64,000 nt of DNA, from NCBI RefSeq assembly GCF_900101885.1, contig NZ_FNAN01000006.1:310001-374000 (forward strand), given 5' to 3'. Source of the DNA: Dyadobacter soli. GTDB lineage: Bacteria > Bacteroidota > Bacteroidia > Cytophagales > Spirosomataceae. Positions 8,784 through 17,334 of this stretch are shown here, piece by piece (within the stretch, counting starts at the first letter, position 1; the number at the start of each line of letters is the position of its first letter). The notes beneath the pieces are model-generated. The model ran no database searches and was not told where the DNA came from. It saw only the letters and a list, made by a program, of their open reading frames with translations. The position numbers were made by a program, and so were the translations under genes.

Positions 8784-10037
8784 TTACTTCTCGCTGATGA
8801 GCTTGTCCATCAAGGTATTGAAATCGGTCACAAACTCATCGTAATAATGCCCGGTGCCGGGCCCGTTGAAGCCGGTGTGGATTTCGCGGACTTTGCCATG
8901 TTTGTCGATGAAAATGGTGGTCGGGTACGACATGATTTTGTTCAGCATCGGCAACGCTTTCGCTGTGGATTCGTCCGAGCTCGTGCCTGCCAGTACCACG
9001 GGATAGTCGATGCCGAACCGGCTCACCATCTTGTCGATTTTAGGGTTGGAGATCTCCGGCTTATCTGTGCGTTCAAAAGAAAGACCGACGATCTCGACGC
9101 CGCGTTTTTTGTTCTTTTTATACCACGGCGCGAGGTAATTGGTTTCGTCCATACAGTTGGGGCACCACGAGCCCATTATCTGGATGATCACCGGCTTGCC
9201 TGCAAACCGCGGGTCTTTCAGCGTCCACGTCTTTCCTTTGGTATCTTTTAATTCAAAATCCACGCTTTCGAAGCCTGGTTTGAGGAATGTCATTTTAGTA
9301 GCATCGGGCAGTTTCGCATTCGGATCTTGCTTCGCAGTCCAGGTTTTAAATGCCTTTACGCCTGACCACTGGCTGCCTTTCAATGTACCATCGGGCTGGA
9401 AGCCTGCTTTGAACAGCATCGCGAATGAGCCGTCGAATGTGGATAAATAAAGGCTGTCGCCATCGACGCTGCCCGTCAGGTAGCGGTAATCGCCGGTAGG
9501 TGTGAGGAAAGAGCCGGATACGTCGGTACCCTGCTGTGTAAAGTTTCCTACGGCCACGGTTTCGTCGCCGGTGGCGGGGTTTTTAAAGGTAGTGGCCCAT
9601 TTGCCGCTCACATTACGGGTACTTTTGGCTTCGCCTTTTTTGAAAAACTTATAATTTTCCCCCTGTTCGGCCTCGAAAGGCAATGAGCCGGCCACCTTGC
9701 CGTTGGCATAACGGTAGTAAGTGCCTTTCAGCTCGTCGCCGGATGATTTGGCGATGATTTTGGCATCGAACATCATCATAGGGATCACCAGAGAGTCGTT
9801 CTGGAAATAGGCGCTGTCCATTTTCAGCTTTTCGGTGCCGTTCAGGATGTGCACGGTAAGCGTTTTGCCGTCGGGATTTTGCGCAATATCGAGTATCAGG
9901 GGCAGTTTCTGCTGGTCACGGGTAAGTGTGGCGCGCCAGATGCCCGATTTTACAGGAGTGTCGGAGAATGCCTGGAAACTGTTTATTAGTGTAAAAAACG
10001 AAAGTATTCCAAACGATAACAGGAGTCTCATATTCAA
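8784..10037 (-). CDS. TlpA-like thioredoxin-fold protein with N-terminal beta domain
   Basis: A 417-residue exported protein: signal peptide (MRLLLSFGILSFFTLINSFQAFS), then about 220 residues with repeated short beta motifs, then a thioredoxin-like domain from about residue 255. The redox site is WCPNC near residue 290, preceded by VIIQIMGS. The TlpA/ResA family exchanges disulfides in the periplasm, for example for cytochrome c maturation or envelope stress. Bacteroidetes often join such a domain to an unrelated N-terminal domain, as here. It is divergent from rsmH and not in an operon. Substrate unknown. Confidence 0.85.
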   Translation of the reverse strand: MNMRLLLSFGILSFFTLINSFQAFSDTPVKSGIWRATLTRDQQKLPLILDIAQNPDGKTLTVHILNGTEKLKMDSAYFQNDSLVIPMMMFDAKIIAKSSGDELKGTYYRYANGKVAGSLPFEAEQGENYKFFKKGEAKSTRNVSGKWATTFKNPATGDETVAVGNFTQQGTDVSGSFLTPTGDYRYLTGSVDGDSLYLSTFDGSFAMLFKAGFQPDGTLKGSQWSGVKAFKTWTAKQDPNAKLPDATKMTFLKPGFESVDFELKDTKGKTWTLKDPRFAGKPVIIQIMGSWCPNCMDETNYLAPWYKKNKKRGVEIVGLSFERTDKPEISNPKIDKMVSRFGIDYPVVLAGTSSDESTAKALPMLNKIMSYPTTIFIDKHGKVREIHTGFNGPGTGHYYDEFVTDFNTLMDKLISEK

Positions 10038-10114
10038 TTTACTGGTGTTTAACGCAATGTGTGGTGCCCAAATTAATTCCCCGCGCGGGCATGATTCCTA
10101 CGCTTGAAAATTGC

Positions 10115-10122
10115 TAAGTTTG
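10115..10122 (+). promoter_or_regulatory. Possible -7 element upstream of rsmH
   Basis: TAAGTTTG matches TANNTTTG and is 49 bp before the rsmH start. No good -33 TTTG is found at the right distance, so this is tentative. Confidence 0.35.
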
Positions 10123-10171
10123 TAACTGCCGCTTTGCCGGAAATAGTTCCTCAGTACATTGCTTTTAACAA

Positions 10172-11089
10172 ATGGATTCGCCTAGTACCTACCACGTTCC
10201 CGTCATGTTGTCCGAGTGTCTCGAAGGCCTTCAAATACAGCCTGATGGCATTTATGTCGACGTTACTTTCGGTGGCGGCGGGCATTCCAGGGCCATCCTG
10301 GAAAAGCTCACGACCGGCCGTCTGCTGGTGTTCGATCAGGACCCGGATGCGGTCGCCAATGCGCTGGAATTCAAGGACGACGAGCGGTTTACATTTATTC
10401 CGGCTAATTTCAGGCACCTCAAACGCTACCTGAAACTGAACAAGGCCCCGCAGGTGAACGGCATCCTGGCCGATCTCGGCGTTTCGTCGCACCAGATCAA
10501 CACGCCCGAGCGGGGGTTTTCTACCCGATTTGACGCCGACCTGGACATGCGTATGAACCCCAACACGGAGAAAACAGCCCGTGAAGTGCTGAAAACACGT
10601 TCGGCAGGGGAATTGCAACGCATTCTGGGTATGTATGGAGAAGTGACCAATGCCCGCACCGCTGCGGAGGCGATCATCGCCGCCCGATACAATTCACAAA
10701 TCGAAACCGTTAATGACCTGAAGGGCATTCTCATGCGCTATGCGCCCAAGCACCGCGAAAACAAGTATTTCGCGCAGGTGTTCCAGGCATTGCGCATCGA
10801 GGTGAACGATGAACTGGCCGTTCTCGAAGAGTTCCTCACGCAGTTACCCGAGGTGCTCGCGCCCGACGGCAGGCTGGTGGTGATGTCGTACCACTCGCTG
10901 GAAGACAGGCTGGTGAAAAATTATATTCAGAAAGGGAAGTTTTACGGAGAAGTCGAGAAGGACTTTTACGGGAACGAGATCAAGCCGCTGAAAAGCGTCA
11001 CTCGTAAACCGGTCGAAGCGACTGCGGAAGAGATAGCGGTGAACCCGCGCGCCCGGAGCGCGAAGCTGCGGATTGCGGAAAAGGCTTGA
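10172..11089 (+). CDS. rsmH: 16S rRNA m4C1402 methyltransferase RsmH
   Basis: A 305-residue SAM-dependent methyltransferase that N4-methylates C1402 of 16S rRNA. The glycine-rich SAM loop (DVTFGGGGHSRAIL) is near residues 27-40; DLGVSSHQI, RGFSTRFDADLDMRM and VMSYHSLEDRLVK are family signatures. It opens the first half of the dcw cluster. The usual first gene, mraZ, does not fit in the 134 bp before it. A repeat array (repeat A) separates it from the ftsL-like gene. Confidence 0.95.
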   Translation: MDSPSTYHVPVMLSECLEGLQIQPDGIYVDVTFGGGGHSRAILEKLTTGRLLVFDQDPDAVANALEFKDDERFTFIPANFRHLKRYLKLNKAPQVNGILADLGVSSHQINTPERGFSTRFDADLDMRMNPNTEKTAREVLKTRSAGELQRILGMYGEVTNARTAAEAIIAARYNSQIETVNDLKGILMRYAPKHRENKYFAQVFQALRIEVNDELAVLEEFLTQLPEVLAPDGRLVVMSYHSLEDRLVKNYIQKGKFYGEVEKDFYGNEIKPLKSVTRKPVEATAEEIAVNPRARSAKLRIAEKA

Positions 11090-11092
11090 TCG

Positions 11093-11240
11093 TCAGGCAT
11101 TGTCAGAAAGTCATGGATGGTCAAGTTTAGTCAAGAATGGTCGGGTTTGGTCAAGTGTGGTCATTGAGTTTATTGAGAAAGAATATTTTACAACAATTGA
11201 CCGCGCGGCGGACCGCAACAAATGACCACCTCCTGACTAA
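11093..11240. repeat. Intergenic repeat element A (10-bp tandem units plus 29-bp core)
   Basis: From 11111 to 11163 the sequence repeats with an exact 10-bp period: TCATGGATGG, TCAAGTTTAG, TCAAGAATGG, TCGGGTTTGG, TCAAGTGTGG, TCA. After an AT-rich spacer comes a 29-bp core (11198-11226) beginning TGACCGCGCGGCG and ending AACAAATGAC, which recurs with two mismatches in element B. It fills the gap between rsmH and the ftsL-like gene. Function unknown. Confidence 0.85.
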
Positions 11241-11274
11241 ACGAAGTCGCGCAAATACTTAACGAACGTTACAC

Positions 11275-11688
11275 ATGGCTGAAAATAGAAAGCGACCCAA
11301 AGTGATACCGCCGAAGCCACCCAAGCGGAAGCGGGAATATTCGCTGTTCAACTGGCTGAACAAGTTTTTGCCGCTCGATAAGGTATTTGGCGAGAAGCTG
11401 CCGGGCCAGGAGGAGCGTTTGCCGGTGAAATACTTTTACTATTTCGGCTGGGTGATCATATTGCTCGTCGCTTACGAGCGGATCGGGTTCCAGTCGGAGG
11501 ATTATGTGCGGAAAAGCATTAAGCTCAAAAAGGAAGTCGACGACCTGAAAGCGGAATATACCTCGATCCATGCGGAGTATGAGCGCGCGGGCAAGCAGTC
11601 GGTGGTGGTAGAGAAAGTACAGGCCGAAGGATTGGTTGAAAATCTCACTCCTCCGAAGAAAATCATTTTAAAAGAAGACGAAGAATAA
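11275..11688 (+). CDS. ftsL: FtsL-like division protein
   Basis: A 137-residue bitopic protein in the ftsL position between rsmH and ftsI. It has a basic N-terminal cytoplasmic part (about 60 residues, Lys/Pro-rich), one membrane segment (YYFGWVIILLVAYERIG) and a periplasmic heptad-like region (SIKLKKEVDDLKAEYTSIH) typical of FtsL/DivIC proteins that bind FtsQ and activate FtsWI. Sequence identity in this family is very low, so the call rests on topology and position. The acidic tail KEDEE is unremarkable. Confidence 0.75.
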   Translation: MAENRKRPKVIPPKPPKRKREYSLFNWLNKFLPLDKVFGEKLPGQEERLPVKYFYYFGWVIILLVAYERIGFQSEDYVRKSIKLKKEVDDLKAEYTSIHAEYERAGKQSVVVEKVQAEGLVENLTPPKKIILKEDEE

Positions 11689-11711
11689 GCCGTTTTTTCT
11701 CTCAACGCCTC

Positions 11712-13856
11712 ATGAAAAACGAAGTCGAAAGCGGTCAGAACAATAAAAAAGCGCTGATCAACCGGGCCCGTCTGGTCGGTTGGATGCTGTTTTTGCTGGC
11801 GATACTGGTGTTTGCCAAGCTGATCCGGGTTCAGTATTACGATACATTCAAAGGCAAAACCTGGGCCGAATATTCGGAGAAGAACGACCTGAAACTGGAT
11901 ACGATCCCGGCCATGCGCGGGAACATCTACGCGAGCGACAACAGCCTGCTGGCGACGTCGCTGCCTTATTATTATGTAGGTTTTGATACAAAAGTCGCTG
12001 ACTCGGCCTATTTCTATAACCATATCGACGAGCTCGCCTCGCTACTCGCCAAGAATTTCAAGGAAAACTCCGCCGAAGGCTACAAAAGCAAGATCATGCG
12101 CTACCGCGTGAGCAAAAGCAAGCGGTACCTGCGCCTGAAAAGCAAGGAAATCACGCATTTGGAACGGGAAAAGCTCAAAAAATGGCCGTTTTTTGCCAAA
12201 GACCGCAAAGGCGGCGGCGGCAAATTTGAAACGATTTACAAGCGCTACAAACCATTTAGTCCGATGGCCGACCGCACGATCGGCGGCATTGATCCGAAAA
12301 GCGGGCGCGGGTACATTGGCCTGGAAGCGAGCTTTGACAAACAACTCGAAGGCAAGCACGGCATCGGCTGGGTGGAGCGCGTGGAAGGCGGCCTGAAAAT
12401 ACCGGTCGGGGATGCATTTAATGTGCAACCACAAGCCGGAAGGGACATTTACACCACGCTCGACATGAATTACCAGGAGCGTACCGAGATCGCATTGCGC
12501 CGCAAGCTCCTCGAAATGGACGCCGATTTCGGTTCGGTGATCATCATGGAAGTGGCTACGGGCGAGATCAAGGCCATGGCCAACCTCACCAAACGCGGCC
12601 CCGGCAAGTACGAGGAGGTTTTCAACTATGCACTGGCAGGCAGTAACGACCCGGGGTCGACATTCAAGCTGGCGACCATGATGGCATTGCTCGAAGAAAC
12701 CCACATGGACCCCGACCAGGTGATGGTAAATACCGGCAACGGCGCGATGAAATTCCGTAACCACACAATACGCGACGCGCACCGCGGCGGGTTCGGTACC
12801 ATTACCGCGTCCCAGGTTTTGGAGAAATCATCGAACATCGGGATTGTGCAGCTCATGCAGCGCTATTTCGCCAACAAGCCGGATAAATATTTGAGCTACC
12901 TCAAACAATTCCACCTCAACCAGCCGACCGGCATTCATATGAAAGGCGAAAAGCCGCCGTTGGTCCGCGACCGCAAATCGAAGCAATGGAGCAGCTATTC
13001 GATGTATTTCATGGCGCACGGCTACGAAATGCAGATGACGCCTTTGCAGACGCTCGCATTCTACAACGCCGTGGCGAACAATGGTTACTGGGTACGCCCG
13101 ATGATCGTGCGCGAAATCCGTAATGCGGAGGAAATTGAAGACAAAATCCCGCCATACGTTGAAGAAAAGCCGATCGCGTCGCCGGAAACCATTCGCAAAG
13201 TGAAGAAAATGCTCGAAGGCGTGGTGAATGCGGGATTGGCCAAACATATTAAGAGTGATTTATACCAAATCGCGGGGAAAACAGGTACCGCCCGGAAGCT
13301 GATCAACGGGGTGTATACCGAGGGGAAAAACTATACTTCGTTTGCAGGCTATTTCCCGGCCGACAAGCCGAAATACAGCTGCATTGTGATCATCGACAAT
13401 CCGAAAAGCACTGGTGCCGACTACACCCGATATGCGGGAAGCGTGGCCGCGCCGGTTTTCAAAGAGGTAGCCGATCGCATTTACGCCTACGACGTGGCGA
13501 TCCAGAAGCCGGTAAAAGATTCGATTCCTGAAAAATCGGAGGACGTAAAATGGGCAGGCACTATCAGCGACCTGAACGCGATCAGCAAAACATTGAACAT
13601 GACGCCGGCACCCGGGGAAAGCGAATATGCGGCGGCGTCGCTCTACAAAAAGGGCAAAACCAAATGGAACCCGCGCGAGGTCGACTCCCGCGATGTGCCG
13701 GACCTCCAAGGCATGTCGATGCGCGACGCGTTGTATTTATTGGAAAACAAGGGTTTCAGGGTAACATTCAAAGGCTCGGGCAAGGTGATCGAACAATCGT
13801 TGCCGCCGGGTACCAATAAATCGGGAGGCAAGACGATCCTGCTTACATTACAATAA
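11712..13856 (+). CDS. ftsI: Septal transpeptidase FtsI (PBP3) with PASTA domain
   Basis: A 714-residue class B penicillin-binding protein that cross-links septal peptidoglycan. It has a short cytoplasmic tail, one membrane segment (residues ~20-37), a pedestal domain and the transpeptidase domain. Catalytic motifs are STFK (Ser316, Lys319), SSN (373-375) and KTG (523-525). The last ~60 residues (VPDLQGMSMRDAL ... PPGTNKSGGKTILLTLQ) form one PASTA domain, a peptidoglycan- or beta-lactam-binding module common in Bacteroidetes FtsI. It sits 23 bp after ftsL and 6 bp before murE, a tight operon. Confidence 0.95.
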   Translation: MKNEVESGQNNKKALINRARLVGWMLFLLAILVFAKLIRVQYYDTFKGKTWAEYSEKNDLKLDTIPAMRGNIYASDNSLLATSLPYYYVGFDTKVADSAYFYNHIDELASLLAKNFKENSAEGYKSKIMRYRVSKSKRYLRLKSKEITHLEREKLKKWPFFAKDRKGGGGKFETIYKRYKPFSPMADRTIGGIDPKSGRGYIGLEASFDKQLEGKHGIGWVERVEGGLKIPVGDAFNVQPQAGRDIYTTLDMNYQERTEIALRRKLLEMDADFGSVIIMEVATGEIKAMANLTKRGPGKYEEVFNYALAGSNDPGSTFKLATMMALLEETHMDPDQVMVNTGNGAMKFRNHTIRDAHRGGFGTITASQVLEKSSNIGIVQLMQRYFANKPDKYLSYLKQFHLNQPTGIHMKGEKPPLVRDRKSKQWSSYSMYFMAHGYEMQMTPLQTLAFYNAVANNGYWVRPMIVREIRNAEEIEDKIPPYVEEKPIASPETIRKVKKMLEGVVNAGLAKHIKSDLYQIAGKTGTARKLINGVYTEGKNYTSFAGYFPADKPKYSCIVIIDNPKSTGADYTRYAGSVAAPVFKEVADRIYAYDVAIQKPVKDSIPEKSEDVKWAGTISDLNAISKTLNMTPAPGESEYAAASLYKKGKTKWNPREVDSRDVPDLQGMSMRDALYLLENKGFRVTFKGSGKVIEQSLPPGTNKSGGKTILLTLQ

Positions 13857-13862
13857 TCCTTC

Positions 13863-15338
13863 ATGGAAAACGAACAACTTTTGAGCAGCCTGCTCGGCGA
13901 AGTGAAAGGGGCCACTATCCATGGCTTTGCCGATGTCAAGGTCAAGAATATCATTCTGGATTCCAGAAAAGTACTGCCCGGAAGCCTTTTTGTAGCATTG
14001 CGCGGCACGCAGGTGGACGGTCATCAGTTTATCAATACAGCTACCGGGCTGGGCGCGACGGCCATTTTATGTGAAGAACTGCCGGAAATCGTCCGCGAAG
14101 ACATTACTTACATTCAGGTCGAGGATTCCGCCGCTGCGATGGGATACATTGCCGCTGCATTTTATGGTTATCCTTCCAAAAAGGTGAAACTCGTGGGAGT
14201 AACCGGTACCAATGGCAAAACTTCTGTCGCGACGTTCCTTTTTCAGCTTTTCAGGGCATTAGGCTATCGTTGCGGCTTGCTATCGACCGTCCAGAACCAG
14301 ATCGAGGACGAGGTAATCCCTTCCACACACACCACGCCCGACGCCGTCGCATTGAATGCGTTGCTCGCGCAAATGGCCTCCCGCAATTGCAGCCATGTGT
14401 TTATGGAAGTAAGCTCGCATTCGGTAGCGCAGCACCGTATTACCGGTTTGCATTTCGCCGGAGGCATTTTTACCAACATTACCCACGACCACCTCGATTT
14501 CCACAAGACTTTCGACAACTATATCAAAGCAAAAAAAGGCTTTTTCGACGCATTGCCGAAGTCGGCATTCGCATTGGTGAATATCGACGACCGCCGCGGA
14601 AATGTGATGGTGCAGAATACCAAAGCGCGCATTGAAACCTATTCGCTGCAAACGCTAGCCGCTTTCAAAGGGAAGATCATTTCCGATACCCTTGCCGGAA
14701 TGCATATGGACATCAATAACCAGGAAGTATGGTTCCGTGTGATCGGCCGTTTCAATGCCTATAATTTGCTTGCCGTGTATGGCGCAGCGGTGCTGCTGGG
14801 CGAGAAAGAAGAGGCCGTTCTGACCGAACTTTCCAACCTGAAAAGCCCTCCCGGACGCTTCGAGCAGTTCCATTCCGCGGATCACATCGTCGGCATTGTG
14901 GATTACGCGCATACCCCCGACGCGCTCGAAAACGTGCTCGAAACGATCACGCATTTGCGGCAGGGTAACGAGCAGGTGGTGACGGTAGTAGGCTGCGGCG
15001 GCAACCGCGACGCTGAAAAACGGCCCAAAATGGCTAAAATAGCCTGCCGGTACAGCAATCGCGTGATCCTTACGTCGGATAACCCGCGTTTCGAGGACCC
15101 TATGGACATTCTCGATCAGATGCGGAAAGGCGTGCCGCCATTGGATTACAAAAAAACCACGGTGATCGAAGACCGCCACGAGGCCATTCTCAAAGCCGGG
15201 CTCGAAGCCGAGCCGGGCGATATTATCCTGATCGCCGGCAAAGGACATGAAAATTACCAGGATGTAAAGGGCGTAAAACACCATTTCGACGACAAAGAAG
15301 TGCTGATGGAAGTGTTCGCAAAGCGGGCAGGTAATTAA
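13863..15338 (+). CDS. murE: UDP-MurNAc-tripeptide ligase MurE
   Basis: A 491-residue Mur ligase adding the third stem residue to UDP-MurNAc-L-Ala-D-Glu in the cytoplasm. The ATP-binding loop is GVTGTNGKTS near residue 116; the central domain has THTTPDA and EVSSHS; the C-terminal domain has DYAHTPDAL. The motif DNPR (406-409) marks meso-diaminopimelate-specific enzymes, so the peptidoglycan should be of the DAP type. Its start is 6 bp after ftsI. Confidence 0.95.
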   Translation: MENEQLLSSLLGEVKGATIHGFADVKVKNIILDSRKVLPGSLFVALRGTQVDGHQFINTATGLGATAILCEELPEIVREDITYIQVEDSAAAMGYIAAAFYGYPSKKVKLVGVTGTNGKTSVATFLFQLFRALGYRCGLLSTVQNQIEDEVIPSTHTTPDAVALNALLAQMASRNCSHVFMEVSSHSVAQHRITGLHFAGGIFTNITHDHLDFHKTFDNYIKAKKGFFDALPKSAFALVNIDDRRGNVMVQNTKARIETYSLQTLAAFKGKIISDTLAGMHMDINNQEVWFRVIGRFNAYNLLAVYGAAVLLGEKEEAVLTELSNLKSPPGRFEQFHSADHIVGIVDYAHTPDALENVLETITHLRQGNEQVVTVVGCGGNRDAEKRPKMAKIACRYSNRVILTSDNPRFEDPMDILDQMRKGVPPLDYKKTTVIEDRHEAILKAGLEAEPGDIILIAGKGHENYQDVKGVKHHFDDKEVLMEVFAKRAGN

Positions 15339-15409
15339 AAATCACCATGCTTTTGGCGTAGTCTATTAAAAAAACCAATTTTGCAGCCGTCATCCCAACA
15401 AGCTTTTTC

Positions 15410-16624
15410 ATGCTCTATTATCTCTTCGATTATTTAGACAAACAATTCAACATTCCCGGGGCCGGGGTATTCCAGTACATCTCGTTCAGGGCGTTGGGTG
15501 CGACGGTTTTGTCGCTTTTCATCGCCGCCACCTGGGGAAAGTCTATCATTAATCTGCTGCGGAGAAAGCAAATGGGCGAATCCATCCGCGACCTCGGGCT
15601 CGCCGGGCAAATGGAGAAGGCCGGAACGCCTACTATGGGTGGTTTCATCATCCTGGCGTCGCTGCTGATACCGGTTCTGCTTTTTGCCAAACTGAGCAAT
15701 GTCTACATCGTTTTGCTGCTCATTACCGCGCTATGGACGGGCGGTATCGGGTTTCTGGATGATTATCTCAAAAAATTCAAGAACAATAAGGACGGTCTGG
15801 CGGGCCGCTTTAAAATAGTAGGGCAGGTTGGTCTGGGACTGATCGTAGGGATCACGCTTTCATTCAATAACAATGTCAAAATCCGCGTCTACGACCAGCC
15901 CGTGCTAAGTTCCAGCCTCGGCGAAGTGCAGCGCTACCGCGACATTATCCACCCGACAGTAACGACGATCCCATTCATTAAAAACAATGAATTTGATTAC
16001 AGGACGCTGCTTTTCGGTTGGCTACCGGAAGAATATACCTGGGTAATCTACACAATCATCGCGATTTTTATCATCACCGCCATTTCCAACGGCGCCAACA
16101 TTACCGATGGTATCGACGGCCTCGCCGCGGGTGTGTCGGGCATTATCGCGCTTACATTGGGTGTACTGGCCTATTTGTCGGGTAACACCAAGTTCTCGCA
16201 GTACCTCAACATCATGTACATTCCCAACTCGGGTGAGCTGGTAATCTTCTGTGCGGCATTCATAGGGGCATGTGTCGGGTTTTTATGGTATAATGCGTAC
16301 CCCGCCCAGGTTTTCATGGGCGACACGGGCAGTTTGATGCTCGGTGGCGTCATTGCCGTAGTGGCGCTCGCTATCCGCAAAGAATGGCTGATCCCGGTCA
16401 TGTGCGGGATTTTCATCGTCGAGAATGCGTCGGTGATATTACAAGTCAGCTATTTTAAATACACCAAAAGGAAATACGGCGAAGGGCGAAGGATATTCCT
16501 GATGTCGCCGCTGCACCACCATTACCAAAAGAAGGGCATCCACGAGGCCAAAATCGTAACGCGGTTCTGGATTGTCGGCATTATCCTTGCGATTCTGACG
16601 CTGGCGACTTTGAAGTTGCGTTGA
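15410..16624 (+). CDS. mraY: Phospho-MurNAc-pentapeptide transferase MraY
   Basis: A 404-residue polytopic inner-membrane enzyme that makes lipid I from UDP-MurNAc-pentapeptide and undecaprenyl phosphate. Family signatures include [25 protein letters not shown] (catalytic DD), [12 protein letters not shown] and [12 protein letters not shown], and the C-terminal [10 protein letters not shown]. In most genomes murD follows directly; here the cluster stops at mraY and murD is 26 kb away. A palindromic repeat region begins right behind the stop. Confidence 0.96.
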   Translation: MLYYLFDYLDKQFNIPGAGVFQYISFRALGATVLSLFIAATWGKSIINLLRRKQMGESIRDLGLAGQMEKAGTPTMGGFIILASLLIPVLLFAKLSNVYIVLLLITALWTGGIGFLDDYLKKFKNNKDGLAGRFKIVGQVGLGLIVGITLSFNNNVKIRVYDQPVLSSSLGEVQRYRDIIHPTVTTIPFIKNNEFDYRTLLFGWLPEEYTWVIYTIIAIFIITAISNGANITDGIDGLAAGVSGIIALTLGVLAYLSGNTKFSQYLNIMYIPNSGELVIFCAAFIGACVGFLWYNAYPAQVFMGDTGSLMLGGVIAVVALAIRKEWLIPVMCGIFIVENASVILQVSYFKYTKRKYGEGRRIFLMSPLHHHYQKKGIHEAKIVTRFWIVGIILAILTLATLKLR

Positions 16625-16877
16625 AAAAGAGGAAGGAGGAAAGGGACGAAAGGAGGAAGGAGGAAGGAGGAAAGGTGAAAGTGCGGGTAAAATATGGCCC
16701 CAGTTGGGCGTAGTCTCCGACTACGTCCGAGCGACAGCTGGTCTCTGACCAGTACGCAACATTAAAGCGACATCACACAAGCCGGTCGGAGACCGGCACT
16801 CGCTCGGACATAGTTAGAAACTACGCCCTACTGCTCCATTTTTGCTCTCCTCCATCCTCCGTTTCATCCTTTTTCCC
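16625..16877. repeat. Nested palindromic element 1 with purine/pyrimidine flanks
   Basis: No gene fits the 325 bp after mraY. A purine-only-like tract of GGAGGAA repeats (16625-16680) is followed by a 123-bp element (16706-16828). Its ends are a 29-nt inverted repeat with four mismatches. Inside are four small hairpins with 3-nt loops: GTAGTC-TCC-GACTAC, CTGGTC-TCT-GACCAG (16738-16752), CCGGTC-GGA-GACCGG (within 16781-16797) and GTAGTT-AGA-AACTAC. A 28-nt linker separates the two halves. A pyrimidine-rich stretch (16830-16877) mirrors the purine tract. Element 2 at 30626 has the same plan. Confidence 0.85.
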
Positions 16878-16880
16878 AAA

Positions 16881-16920
16881 AGCAAAAAGCCCGCGGTCAT
16901 GCGACCCCGGGCTTTTTGCT
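16881..16920. terminator. Bidirectional terminator
   Basis: A 16-bp stem with one mismatch (AGCAAAAAGCCCGCGG with CCCCGGGCTTTTTGCT) and an 8-nt loop, with A-run and T-run inside the stem ends. It can serve the 94-residue gene on the minus strand and readthrough from mraY. Confidence 0.8.
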
Positions 16921-16949
16921 GGTTTTTAGTCTGATGATATTAGGGTAAT

Positions 16950-17234
16950 TTATTCTCTTAATTCCATTAGCATTTCTTCGGTGATCTTGTTCTTTTCCTT
17001 GAAATCGGCAACGGTTTCAGTGAACTCGTTTTGAAGGTTTTCCACATTCTGGAGATTTTTATAAACACCGTCGTAGATCTCGTTCAATGACTTGTCGAGG
17101 TTTTGGACGTTGACGTTCATGTTTTCTGTTTCAATCTGACCAATCTTCTTGATCACGGCAGTCTCGCTGTTTTTCAAATCCTCGATCTCGCGCAGGATTT
17201 TTTCCATGGTCTTAAACTTTTCGATCTTATCCAT
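16950..17234 (-). CDS. Small coiled-coil protein of unknown function
   Basis: A 94-residue, highly charged helical protein with heptad-like spacing over nearly its full length (MEKILREIEDLKNSETAVIKK at the start). No signal peptide, membrane segment or Cys. The terminator behind it and open spacing support a real gene. No family recognised; a structural or adaptor role is possible but unsupported. Confidence 0.6.
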   Translation of the reverse strand: MDKIEKFKTMEKILREIEDLKNSETAVIKKIGQIETENMNVNVQNLDKSLNEIYDGVYKNLQNVENLQNEFTETVADFKEKNKITEEMLMELRE

Positions 17235-17334
17235 AAGTCTTTTTCAAGATTGTTTTCGAGAAGAAGTTTAAAATATCATACCAAAGCGGAAGTGCCTGGC
17301 GGTAAAATCATCCGGTTTTTATCTTTTCACCACT

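Noticed and set aside
11111-11163. Short tandem repeats as a CRISPR array
   Set aside because: Units are 10 bp with no spacers and no cas genes nearby.
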